From NCBI RefSeq assembly GCF_000281045.1, contig NW_008246106.1:303032-324180 (forward strand): a stretch of 21,149 nt of DNA, in the 5' to 3' direction. A program made the translations under genes and the position numbers. The DNA is from Saprolegnia diclina VS20. Its lineage: Eukaryota > Oomycota > Saprolegniomycetes > Saprolegniales > Saprolegniaceae. The notes under the pieces were generated by a model. The model was given only the letters and a program-made list of their open reading frames with translations, did not search any database and was not told the origin of the DNA. Below are positions 8,996 through 16,909 of the stretch, in pieces (the stretch's first letter is position 1; every line of letters begins with the position of its first letter).

Positions 8996-9849
8996 TCGAC
9001 GACTACATTGCCGACGTCACGTACTGCTACCCGACGGCAACGACCGCCAAAGCATCGACAGGTGCCTCGTGCGGTCTCGTGTCGTCTCTTACCGTGTGCG
9101 CACCAAGCCCGTCTACGGTGCACCTGGACCCTTTCCACACGTTAAATCAGCTCAGCCCTGTAGCTCTCTGCAACGTGGTCCGTCAACGTTGTCAATACGT
9201 CTCGTCACTCGGTCCTCTCAGCCGTGCTGGTGGTTTGCACACCGTCAACGCCGTGCGCGTTGGCTACGTCGACTACCGGGACCGTGGCCTTTCTTCCTTT
9301 TAAGCCGCTTCCGCCGGCGCCCTTTAGCATATCACAATCGGTCACGGGGCTTGCCCCCAATGCGACGTACGCCGTGTACGTGCTCTCGTCCGACGCCTCG
9401 TCCGACTATATCGTGTATCATTCCCACCAAGTTCCGCGTCGATGTCATAGTATTCCCTCTCAAGCGGCGTATAGATGCCAGCGGCTCTCGAGAGCGAGCC
9501 GATCGCACAGGCGTCGACGGCACCTCTCGTCCCGTCCACAGCGCAGTCAGCGACAACAACCCCACCACCGCCACTGACGTCGACACCGCCGCCCCGAAGT
9601 AAGACCAGTGAATGACGGGCTCGTGGTAACGCTAGCGCTGTAGCTCGCATGGCTGAACACCAACTTTCGACGGCTGCGATTGTGGGCGTCGTCGTCGCTT
9701 GCTTGCTTCTCGTTGCCGGCGTCGCCTGGTGGGTCCTGCGCTACTCGCGGCGTCGACGGCGCCCGCTCCCCGCGCCGCTTGACACACCCACGGTGTTTGA
9801 TTTGGACCAGGGCAAGTACACGCAGGTTGTCTACGACGAAGAGTTTTAA
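8996..9849 (+). CDS. Single-pass type I membrane protein, 5' end unresolved
   Basis: Exons 8996-9117, 9164-9412, 9475-9598 and 9644-9849 join in frame through introns of 46, 62 and 45 bp (9118-9163, 9413-9474, 9599-9643); the last has a GTAAGA donor. The predicted protein has an extracellular part with several Cys and a GLAPNATYAVYVLSSDAS stretch that looks like the end of a fibronectin-III-type fold. Next is a Ser/Thr/Pro-rich stalk (PSTAQSATTTPPPPLTS), one membrane helix (AAIVGVVVACLLLVAGVAWW) and a basic stop-transfer RRRRR. A 34-residue tail ends in QVVYDEEF. This is the plan of a cell-surface receptor or adhesin. The first exon with the expected signal peptide was not found. The intron at 9118 is the least certain because its frame stays open if unspliced. 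Confidence 0.6.
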
Positions 9850-9853
9850 GGGG

Positions 9854-9937
9854 CAATACAGAATTTCAAACGGACAATACAGAGTATTAAACAGACAATA
9901 CAGAGTATCAAACAGCCAATACAGAATATCAAACAGA
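9854..9937 (+). repeat. Minisatellite, four copies of a 21-bp unit
   Basis: Four units begin CAATACAGA at 9854, 9875, 9896 and 9917; a decayed fifth starts at 9938. Units differ at a few positions, mainly mid-unit and at the last bases. The array begins 5 bp after the stop of the membrane-protein gene, so it is in its 3' UTR. Because 21 is divisible by three, one frame stays open across it and would encode a 7-residue repeat of the form QYR(I/V)(S/L)N(X). Confidence 0.85.
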
Positions 9938-10021
9938 CAACACGCGACAACGAGGGCTAGGTCTTGTTTGGGATATAATTAGGATAGGAAATAAAAATGG
10001 GCACGACGACAGCATCCGCCA

Positions 10022-11600
10022 TCACGGCAAGAGCGCGAGGTCCGCGCTGGTGCTCGGATCTTTCTGCGCAGTCGCATCGGCCGAGGAAAATTCCTAGTCA
10101 GACGCGTCGCTACGGTCTGCAGGTCGAACGACAAACTACCTCGAGGAGTGAATCGAGCGACGTGGCGTCGTACTCGTGCAGCAAGTTCTTCTCAATGTCA
10201 TCGAGTCGGTTGAAGACACCCTACGCGCAGCCATCACATGAGCCTCGGCCACATACACACACAAGAAGGTCACAGAAGCCATCGGCACATGCTTCAGGTA
10301 GTGGTACATGGACTGGGCCATGCGGCCAATATGAGGACATGGACAAGCATCGCTTCGTACCTCGGCGTCGGCGTCGTTGAAGTTGATGTCGCCGTGAAAC
10401 ATGAGGTCGTCGCCGTGGCCCAGGAGCATGTCGGGGCTCATCTCGACGCCGTCCGGCAGACGCATGTCAAAGCTGTGCGACTTTTCCAAGTTGGGAAAGG
10501 CGGTCGGCGGCGAGAAGAGGCTGAGTGCGTTCGTCGCCTTGGCCACCTTGGGCGCCTTCACGCCGCGGTCGATCGCCAGGCGCTTGGGCTCGGACGGGCC
10601 GAGGAGGAGGTTGGTCGTCGACTCGCGACCTGCTGTCGACGGAATGTCAAAGAGCTTGTCCGAGAGCACAGGCGTCGCAGCCGCAATCGCAGGAAGCGGG
10701 GGCACTTCGACAAACTTGCGTTTCTTGCTGCTTGTCTTTGGCAGCTGGAGCTTGTCGGTGGCGGCGCTGATCGCACTGGCGTCCTGCAGCAAGGGCGCAT
10801 CGTCCATGGCAAGGTACCGGAGCACGTCGAGAAACTCCTTGGGCGCCGCACGGCTGGCGTTGGCCACCAAACTAGACATCCAGAGGTGAGCTATGCGCAA
10901 GGAAAGTACAGTGAGCGTACTCGTCGGTGAGAATCGCGCCGTTCTGGTCGGTGGCGAGCTTGGCCATTTGTCCGCCTTTGCCGCGGTAGATCTGGAAGAG
11001 GACCCAAAAGATCTTCTTCATCTTCTCTTGCATGATCATCTGCTTTTCCTTGGCGGTCTCGAGCTGCTTCCAGAGCTTGATGTTGTCGCTGCGAACAATG
11101 GCATTGTCAATCTCGACGTCGCGGAGCCGCTTCTCCATGAGGTCGCTCTTGGACTTGAGCGACTTCATCTCGCTGAGGATCTCTTCGCTCCACTCGTTGC
11201 GCGCCTTGGCGTCGACGACCGCGGCGGCGGCGGTCGGCGCGGCCGACGTGTTGACCTTGCGCTTGATCTGGTGCAAGAGCTGCGGCTTGTCGCGCAAAAA
11301 CATCTTGTGGCGGAACTCGCGCTTGTTCGAGTCGAGCACGCTCTTGTGGAAGCCATACATGTTGAGCTGGCGCACAAACGAGGGCAGGTTGCGGTGCTTG
11401 AAGAAGCGGGGCAGCACCTGCTTGACAAACACGTCCGGGTCGTGGATGATGATCGTGTCGCCCGCGGGATTCCAGCCGCAGATGTGGCTAAAGTCGGAGC
11501 GCGAGAAGATCTCAAAGGTCTTGCTGAGGAAGGCCGGCAGCACCGCGTCCTTCTCCGGCTCGGTCGTCGTCGGCGTCGCCGGCAGCTCCGTCGTGGCCAT
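10022..11600 (-). CDS. Heat shock transcription factor (HSF-type DNA-binding protein)
   Basis: Exon 1 (11600-10921) carries the HSF winged-helix domain at residues 21-115, with the hallmark stretch LPRFFKHRNLPSFVRQLNMYGFHK. A heptad-rich coiled coil at about 136-200 corresponds to the HR-A/B trimerisation region. Exon 2 is 10871-10361 (intron 10920-10872, 49 bp) and holds a KTSSKKRKF nuclear-localisation-like stretch. The 140 bp between 10360 and 10221 is either one long intron or two introns (48 and 53 bp) around a 39-bp exon at 10312-10274 (SMYHYLKHVPMAS). I favour the latter because the other introns here are about 50 bp. Exons 10220-10140 and 10093-10022 (intron 46 bp) end in DLALLP. This gives about 460 residues. 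HSFs bind nGAAn repeats as trimers and drive stress genes. Confidence 0.9.
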
Positions 11601-12031
11601 TTCTTTCCAAATCGGCGAATTACCGACGATTTATTTTGTTTGTGGCCACCGATTTTCGAAAAAAAATGACGAGATTTCCGGATACTTTTACGCCTCCACC
11701 CCATAACTTTTTATGCATATATTTTATTCGACTTACAAATGTCCTGTACACTGTTTTGTTTTTAAAATAAATACAAGGCTGCCGACAAAAGAATCTCGAA
11801 AATTAATAAACGAAAACGAACGTCGTTTTAATCGGATCCTATGTAATCACGCAGTTGCATGTTGACGGGATTGGTGACGCGCAAGGCCATTGGACAAAAG
11901 TCGTTGGATTCGAATAAAAACAGCCAATCAAATGGCGCAAAGCGTGGCAGGGCCACGTCACGAGGTGAAAAAGCCGCGTTGTTTTTCACATTGTCAGTTG
12001 CTTTTCACACGTTGCACACACGTCGCTGGAT
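11601..12031. promoter_or_regulatory. HSF upstream region with CCAAT boxes and an ACGTCA site
   Basis: The first 250 bp before the HSF start are AT-rich. CCAAT cores follow at 11870-11874 and 11889-11893 (as ATTGG) and at 11924-11928 (as CCAAT). GCCACGTCA lies at 11952-11960. The left half is most likely the HSF promoter and leader. I saw no clear heat-shock element (alternating nGAAn) near the start. Confidence 0.4.
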
Positions 12032-12495
12032 TCACGGCTTCAGAAACTTGCCGTCGTCAACGGCAGTCCCATGCACTGTCTGCATACTTCCTCCGACGCG
12101 GCACCCCTGGACGAAGGGTGTATGCAGCGATACGAGGTGGCGACGACGGAGCGCCGCAGCAGCGAATGCAGCTGACAGAGTCAGTTCTGGCGCCAGAATT
12201 ACTGCCCGAGGCGGAAAGGACCTGGCAAGCGACACGGCGCCGACTCCAACGGCGCTTTCACGCGAGATGCAAGTGTATAGAAACGTTGACGCGTTCAGGT
12301 GGAAGCGGAGGTGCGAAGAGGACTGAGGTGCGTCCTGTCGCACCACAATACACACCTATTTTTCACGCGAAGAAGTCCATCACGCATTTCACACGCCGCC
12401 GGGCTTCGTGCGCACTCCTGCCGACAGCTCGCGCAACCCCGTGATCCAACGCTGCGTGATGACGACGGAATCGAAGCCCTCGACAGTGTACCAGC
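12032..12495 (-). CDS. Tentative two-exon gene of unknown function, 5' end missing
   Basis: Two minus-strand segments join well: 12495-12395 (WYTVEGFDSVVITQRWITGL...) and 12355-12032, which ends at a TGA after DDGKFLKP. The 39-bp gap has GT (12394) and AG (12356) ends and keeps the phase. The upstream exon is not found; an acceptor AG at 12497-12496 suggests that one exists. The conceptual protein has a hydrophobic Ala-rich segment (LTLSAAFAAAAL) but no motif I recognise. Plus-strand frames also run through this stretch, for example 12166-12444 starting MQLTESVLAPELLPEAERTW, so the strand is not certain. The intron would be the shortest in the window. Confidence 0.35.
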
Positions 12496-12575
12496 CTCAT
12501 ATGTCTGCATCGCTCCGAATGACTGCAATTTGTACACGTACTAGTACTAGTACTCCACAAGGAGGATTTGCGGAA

Positions 12576-12593
12576 ATGACGTGGCACGCTGTG
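12576..12593 (-). promoter_or_regulatory. Conserved 18-bp promoter word (second exact copy)
   Basis: On the minus strand this reads CACAGCGTGCCACGTCAT, identical to 5075-5092, while the bases on either side differ between the two places. It lies about 80 bp upstream of the first recognisable exon of the tentative minus-strand gene. Just left of it, 12538-12554 is a short AGTACT/CTAG repeat. Confidence 0.5.
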
Positions 12594-12828
12594 GTGACAC
12601 CGAAACGGTCACCGGACGTACCGTCGAAAACTGGACTGTCGGTATTTTCCAGAGCTTTAGATTGTTGCGACAGGCGCAGACTGTGTGCTCCTAAGATGGA
12701 CCCTAAACGCTTAGTTCACTCCACGATAAGCCGTTGGCATGAACCGACATCTCCTGTCCTCGATTACTCAACTACAAGTACATACTAGAACGCAAAACAC
12801 ATCTATTTGGCTTTACAACCGTCGACCA

Positions 12829-13566
12829 CTAGTACAGGTCGTGGGAGCACCGAAAGAGCCCGCGAAGGCGCATTGTCCACGTGACCGGTGTCCGATTTGC
12901 TGCGTGCAACACATAGCGTCGCATGCCCCAGCGACGCCGCAGTTGCATGACAATGTCGTGGCACGCGTCGACGGTGAAATCGGTGGCCGACTCTGTCCGA
13001 GCGTCGCGCACCCAGTCGGTTGTCGCCCATTCGGTCGCGAGCTCGTCGTTCGAGATGTCGAGCGTGCGCAAGATGTCAAAGCGCGTCGCTACATTAAGCG
13101 GCGCCAGTGGCTTGCGCTCCCGGCCATCCACAGGTCGAATGTGAAACGAATGATGCGTCCACGCCATGCCAAGCACCGCGCCGTCCGGCTGCGATGGTAC
13201 GCTGCAGCCGGCGAGCGCTCGAGCAAACAGAAAAGTCGTGGATGTTCCAAAGGTCACGGACTTTTTTGTCTTGCGCGGCCAAGTCCACCGACTCTTGAGA
13301 GTACGTTGCTTGAGACTGCTGCGACGTTGAGGCGGTTCGTCGTTGCGAGAAAGAAGCGAGGGGTCGTGGAGGAGGGGTGTCTCTGAGAGTGGCGACGTGC
13401 CAAGCCACACAAAAGCAGGCGCCGTGCTTGATTTGACGCTGCGAGATGCCTGCACTTCGTCCACGCCAAAGAAGGGAGTACCATAGGTAGCGATATCCAA
13501 GGGCTTGGCCCGTGCAAACGACGGCAGCATCCGGTCGGCGAGGTGGGTGGTGCCAACGTGCGGCAT
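12829..13566 (-). CDS. CSRNP/AXUD1-like nuclear protein
   Basis: One intronless frame of 245 residues starts at ATG 13566. Residues 101-136 (KKSVTFGTSTTFLFARALAG, then CSVPSQPDGAVLGMAW) match the conserved N-terminal block of animal cysteine/serine-rich nuclear proteins. There the pattern is a basic residue, V-x-F, a T-x-x-x-F strand, then G-x-x-SVPS-x-GG-x-x-LGM. Those proteins are nuclear and have been linked to transcription and apoptosis; the role in oomycetes is unknown. The region before the block is Ser/Pro-rich and basic (QRRSSLKQRTLKSRW). The C-terminal 90 residues include a possible helical stretch (TRFDILRTLDISNDELATEW). The Cys-rich part of animal CSRNPs is missing, and the protein is much shorter than CSRNP1-3. 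The family call rests on one block. Confidence 0.6.
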   Translation of the reverse strand: MPHVGTTHLADRMLPSFARAKPLDIATYGTPFFGVDEVQASRSVKSSTAPAFVWLGTSPLSETPLLHDPSLLSRNDEPPQRRSSLKQRTLKSRWTWPRKTKKSVTFGTSTTFLFARALAGCSVPSQPDGAVLGMAWTHHSFHIRPVDGRERKPLAPLNVATRFDILRTLDISNDELATEWATTDWVRDARTESATDFTVDACHDIVMQLRRRWGMRRYVLHAANRTPVTWTMRLRGLFRCSHDLY

Positions 13567-13904
13567 ATTCGAAAATGAACTTTGATCAATAGGACCAACT
13601 TGCCTCGTGAGTGCGCTCGCTTTTTCCCAACACCCTTTCCATCATTACAAACAAGGTAAAAACTCCATGCAAAATTCACATTGGACACTTTGTCTGACGC
13701 AACACGCGCCGTTGTACGTTACCACGCAGGTGTGGCCTGTCCATAAAGATGGCAGTAACAGCATCCCCAATGTATTTGTGCTAACTTCATGCTGCGTCGA
13801 TCGTCGATCGCCGACCAAAGAACTTGGAATACGCATCCACGCCATACCGGTAGACAGACGAAAGCATTTACGGCAGAGATGCAAGTATATATGTTGGACC
13901 TGTA
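13567..13904. other. Intergenic region with no supported feature
   Basis: These 338 bp lie upstream of the CSRNP-like gene and downstream of the FLASH-like gene. There is an ATATATA at about 13887-13893 and a short GATCGTCGATCG palindrome-like stretch near 13799-13811. Short frames exist on both strands but none shows a motif. Confidence 0.4.
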
Positions 13905-14309
13905 CTAGCGGTGGTAGTCGCGCGAGTCGCGAGCGGAGAAGGGACGGCTGCTCGCACTGGGTGGCCGGTGGTCGCGGGCCCGCGCGTCGTAGCTGGACGG
14001 ACGGCTGTGATCTGCTTTGCGCGGCTGCATCAGTTTCTCTTGCGCTTGCTGCACTTCGTCGCGAAGCGCTTGGATCGCCTTGTCCTTGCGGCCAATCTCG
14101 GTCTGCGCGGTGGCAAAGAGCACCGAGATGTTGCGCTCGAGCACCTGGTTGCGCTCGCCCAGCTGCGCGTTGGCATGCTGGAGATTGCCGGCCTCCTTGA
14201 GCAGCGCTTCGTACTTGGCCGTGATCTCCTGCAGCTGCGTCTTGAGGTGCACGCTGCTGAGGCCCGTCACCGACGTGTCGAGGTCGCCGTACAGGTCCTC
14301 CATTGCCAA
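13905..14309 (-). CDS. Short coiled-coil protein resembling the N-terminus of FLASH (CASP8AP2)
   Basis: One intronless frame of 134 residues starts MAMEDLYGDLDTSVTGLSS; a second ATG is two codons later. Residues 20-95 are a continuous coiled coil. The block NQVLERNISVLFATAQTEIG followed by RKDKAI (54-79) closely resembles the animal FLASH segment, which from memory reads [23 protein letters not shown]. The acidic start DLYGDLDTSV also resembles FLASH's DIYAGLDSAVS. FLASH's N-terminal part binds Lsm11 in the U7 snRNP and is needed for histone pre-mRNA 3' processing. The tail (101-134) is Ser/Arg-rich and disordered. Animal FLASH is about 2000 residues; this is a minimal version. It is divergent with the gene at 14416. 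The family call is from recalled sequence, not a search. Confidence 0.55.
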   Translation of the reverse strand: MAMEDLYGDLDTSVTGLSSVHLKTQLQEITAKYEALLKEAGNLQHANAQLGERNQVLERNISVLFATAQTEIGRKDKAIQALRDEVQQAQEKLMQPRKADHSRPSSYDARARDHRPPSASSRPFSARDSRDYHR

Positions 14310-14415
14310 AAACTATCGAAGTATCATACGCCGCCTATGATTGGCTGGCACGTCACGTCGCATTTGGATTGGCGCACCGGCGCTTCGATCTTCGCACGAG
14401 ACAGGCGGATCCGAG
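14310..14415. promoter_or_regulatory. 106-bp bidirectional promoter with two CCAAT boxes around an ACGTCA site
   Basis: This gap separates the divergent starts at 14309 (minus) and 14416 (plus). ATTGG cores lie at 14340-14344 and 14368-14372, 28 bp apart, with GGCACGTCA (14347-14355) between them. This compact arrangement and the divergent genes suggest one shared control region. NF-Y and bZIP binding are inferred from the motifs. Confidence 0.6.
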
Positions 14416-14820
14416 ATGGAGACGGCGCTGGGCTTGGCGCTGGAGGACGCGCTCCGCGAGTTGCTGCCCGAGGGCCACGAGCCCGAGAAGATTGCGATCG
14501 AGCGCATCCTCGACAGCGTCCTCTTCCAGAGCATGCACATCTATGCGACCGAGCTCGAGAAGCTGGAGCGACAGCGCAAGAAGCGGGCGCGCGAAGCGGA
14601 CGACCAGCCCAAGGCAGCGCAGCCCAAGATGCCTTCGTTGGCGAAGAACATGAAGAGCGACTTTCAAGTCGTTGGCTCCATGCAAGAGTACAAGAGCTAC
14701 CTCGATACGTGGGAGATCGACGTCAAGGACGCCCAGGTCATGAGCGCCGGCATTGCGCGAAACCAAGCTACGCCAACCTTCAAGTCCGTGCTGCGCATGG
14801 TCGAGCGGACGTCGAAGTAG
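14416..14820 (+). CDS. Small helical protein of unknown function
   Basis: ATG 14416 opens a frame of 134 residues to TAG 14818-14820. The frame is open further upstream but that part overlaps the promoter, so 14416 is the likely start. Residues 1-45 (LGLALEDALRELLPEG...IAIERILDSVLFQSMHIYATELEKLE) form amphipathic helices that could be a histone-fold-like or dimerising unit. A basic/acidic stretch (RQRKKRAREADDQPKAAQPK) follows and looks like a nuclear-localisation signal. A second conserved-looking part is KSDFQVVGSMQEYKSYLDTW. I do not recognise the family. It may be a small subunit of a nuclear complex, by inference only. Codon bias is strong, supporting a real gene. Confidence 0.75.
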   Translation: METALGLALEDALRELLPEGHEPEKIAIERILDSVLFQSMHIYATELEKLERQRKKRAREADDQPKAAQPKMPSLAKNMKSDFQVVGSMQEYKSYLDTWEIDVKDAQVMSAGIARNQATPTFKSVLRMVERTSK

Positions 14821-15572
14821 CAGCAGGACACCTCTAGAAGCGGCAACCATGAACGCATGAGCTTTTTACGCGTCGCAGGACGCTTCTTCTGCACGTAGCT
14901 GGTACTGCAGTATGCAGCGCGAGCAACGCTTCTTGCTCAAGCAAGGTTGACCGACTTTGCAGCCGGGAAGGGAGTGCTGGACAATGGCGGCTCCTGGAAC
15001 CTCATCGAGTTTGCAGGGCGGTGCTACCGGCCTCGTGTATTGGGCAGGCTGTCAGCCCAATGTTCCTGCCAGAAACGTTGTACTACTAGTTCAGCGATGG
15101 CATTTCTCCTCCCACAAGCGCACCACCATTCGTACTGCGAGCAACCTCAGCACCAACCAAAGCCAACGCCTCAACTGCGCTGCGCTTTGGTGAGCAGACG
15201 AGCGCTTCCTGATCATCACCACCATGGGTCAATAAAATAACCCACGATCACCACTCTTGTTCCCAGTGCTGTCGCCGTGACGGCCATCGTCCATTTCGGT
15301 GTCTCGCGATCGCCTCTCGGGGCATACCTCTCCTTGTTTGTGCAGCCAGTCCCAAGGCCATACATTTATGGCCTCGGTACTACCCCAGCAAACTGCGTAC
15401 GTACAGGTATATCCTCGCTATGGTGACGCCGACGGATTCCCCAAACAAACTTAGTACAAAAATACCGATCTGTATCTTGGCTCGCGAATGAAGCGCGCGC
15501 CCTTTCCCGCCACAAAGGTTATCCGGATAGCATCCGCATGATCGCCCATCACAGTGCAATTTCGAGTGGAAG
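14821..15572. other. 750-bp region with one doubtful small ORF
   Basis: A frame from ATG 14984 to TGA 15193 would encode 69 residues (MAAPGTSSSLQGGATGLVYW...). An overlapping frame reads DNGGSWNLIEFAGRCYRP. Either could be part of a spliced gene, since a GTGAGC lies at about 15189-15194, but no continuation is evident. The part 15240-15572 shows nothing beyond the probable promoter of the DUF7726-like gene. Confidence 0.3.
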
Positions 15573-16450
15573 ATGACGATCTGGATCGAGACAGCGACGA
15601 CGACGAGCGACGTGGTGATGCCGTTCCCGGCCTTGGCCGTCGCGCCAGAGCCAGAGCCGAAGGCTTCGGACGCATCAGACGAAGACTCGGAGGACGACCC
15701 GGACGACGACGAGTACCGCCTCATGCTGCGTCACAAGTGGTCGTGCCAAGCGATTCGGTCCAAGATTCAAAAGTTCCTTGCGACCAAGATCATGACGCAG
15801 ACCGCGTTCCTCAAAGAAATCTCGGCCAACAGCAACTCGTACCAGCGCTACATGAAGCTCAAGGGCCAGTACGGCGGGAGCGACAACCAGACGTACAATG
15901 GGTTGCTCCACTTTTCTACCAGCGCGAAAAGAACGAGAAGGCAAGAGCAGCGGCCAAGGAGGCCGCCAAGCTCGCCAAGAAGGCCGCGCCCAAGCGCAAG
16001 AAGACCACCAGCGACGAGACTCAGGACGACGACGACGCGCCGCTCGCCAAGAAGCCCAAGTCGACAACGACCAAGCTCACGGGCGCGGACCGGCTCGCGC
16101 AGATCGAGGCGGTCACGCTGCCCGACACCGAATTCGTCTACGACGACTGCGACGACGTGCGCAGCCACTTGCAGCAGTTCTTCCTCGCGAAAGAATGCTC
16201 GCAGGTGGCGCTTGCTGCCCACTTTGACCTCTCGGTCGGGTCGATCCGCAAGTTCCTCGCTATGCACGGGAAGCGCGAAGGCAGTGGCAGCATCGTGTAC
16301 AAGGCCGCGTACTTCTTCTTTGAGAAGCTCCGCATCCTCGAGCAGCGACCCAAGTCGACCAAGCGACAGCGGATGGAGAAGACCATGCCGGGCGGCTTCT
16401 CGCTCGTCCGCGACCGCAAGGGCCGCTGGATCGTTTTCAAGGGCATGTAA
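15573..16450 (+). CDS. Protein with two tandem DUF7726-like domains, one apparent frame break
   Basis: The first part, from ATG 15573, reads an acidic start (DASDEDSEDDPDDDEYR) and then a domain WSCQAIRSKIQKFLATKIMT to YNGLLHF at about 15738-15914. The frame then shifts at the run TTTT (15912-15915), and the protein goes on as YQREKNEKARAAAKEAAKLA and a Lys-rich linker (APKRKKTTSDE). A second copy follows: CDDVRSHLQQFFLAKECSQV to YKAAYFFFEKLR. It ends KGRWIVFKGM at 16450. Both halves show the fungal/oomycete DUF7726 pattern: basic helix, F-L segment, S-x-G-S-x-x-x-(Y/F), then an aromatic F-F-x-K-x-R helix. Such proteins are thought to be nuclear DNA binders. One missing T in a five-T run would restore the frame, which suggests a base-call error, but a real lesion is possible. 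Confidence 0.75.
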
Positions 16451-16909
16451 ATGGCTGCTAATATATTGGCACAATTTTTTGCGTAAAACTATGATGTCAA
16501 CGCGTCTCTATGCGTACGAAAGCGTTTTCGTGAGGCGTTTGGTATCGCAGAAAGCATCGGCTACGAGGGACGTGGCTGCTCTTTGCAGGCAAAGGCAATG
16601 GTACCGACACGAGTGGCAGCGACTCGAAAGAGATTGAGAGTCAAAGCACAAAGCGCTCTCAGTTTGTGGCCGGTCAAGGTGCAATAAGATGTATCTTATT
16701 GCTTGGCGCTGATCATTGCGGTGGGTCGTGTCTCTATTTGTGGCACATGCCAAATCGATGATCGGAAAGTTGCGTGCCACAAGTGCAAAGCCGTATGTGA
16801 TAGGGCGAAATGATTTTCAAAACGCAATTTGCTGTTGAAGATCCCACAGTGCAACATCCATGCAGAGATCTTGCGTTTTGTATCGCCAAAATGGACGACG
16901 AGGGCGAGA
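16451..16909. other. Intergenic region upstream of the TIR-like/TPR/ZZ gene
   Basis: The region holds a 22-bp near-perfect palindrome (listed separately) and no supported gene. A short plus-strand frame from ATG 16891 (MDDEGENDHAWRSWSS) overlaps the start of the next gene in another frame. Joining it would need a 31-bp intron, shorter than any other here, so I did not adopt it. Confidence 0.4.
16681..16702. repeat. Perfect 10-bp palindrome arms with 2-bp spacer
   Basis: GCAATAAGAT, GT, ATCTTATTGC. The arms are exact reverse complements. It lies 208 bp before the preferred start of the large TPR/ZZ gene and about 230 bp after the DUF7726-like stop. It could be the site of a dimeric factor; a terminator role would be unusual in an oomycete. 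Confidence 0.65.

Noticed and set aside
8802-9602. A 266-codon plus-strand frame across the membrane-protein region
   Set aside because: It is Arg/Pro/His-rich and lacks any domain. The spliced model in the other two frames gives a coherent surface protein with stalk, membrane helix and tail.
10893-11669. A 258-codon plus-strand frame opposite the HSF gene
   Set aside because: It is the antisense of the strongly matched HSF DNA-binding and coiled-coil exon, and is Leu/Val/Arg-rich as expected from G/C third positions.
13911-14837. A long plus-strand frame spanning two divergent genes
   Set aside because: It crosses the shared promoter and both coding regions in shadow frames, and is Arg-rich without motifs.
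15827-15934. An intron in the first DUF7726-like domain to explain the frame change
   Set aside because: The only phase-correct option (77 bp) would delete the conserved YNG...FYQREK motif; a one-base indel is simpler.
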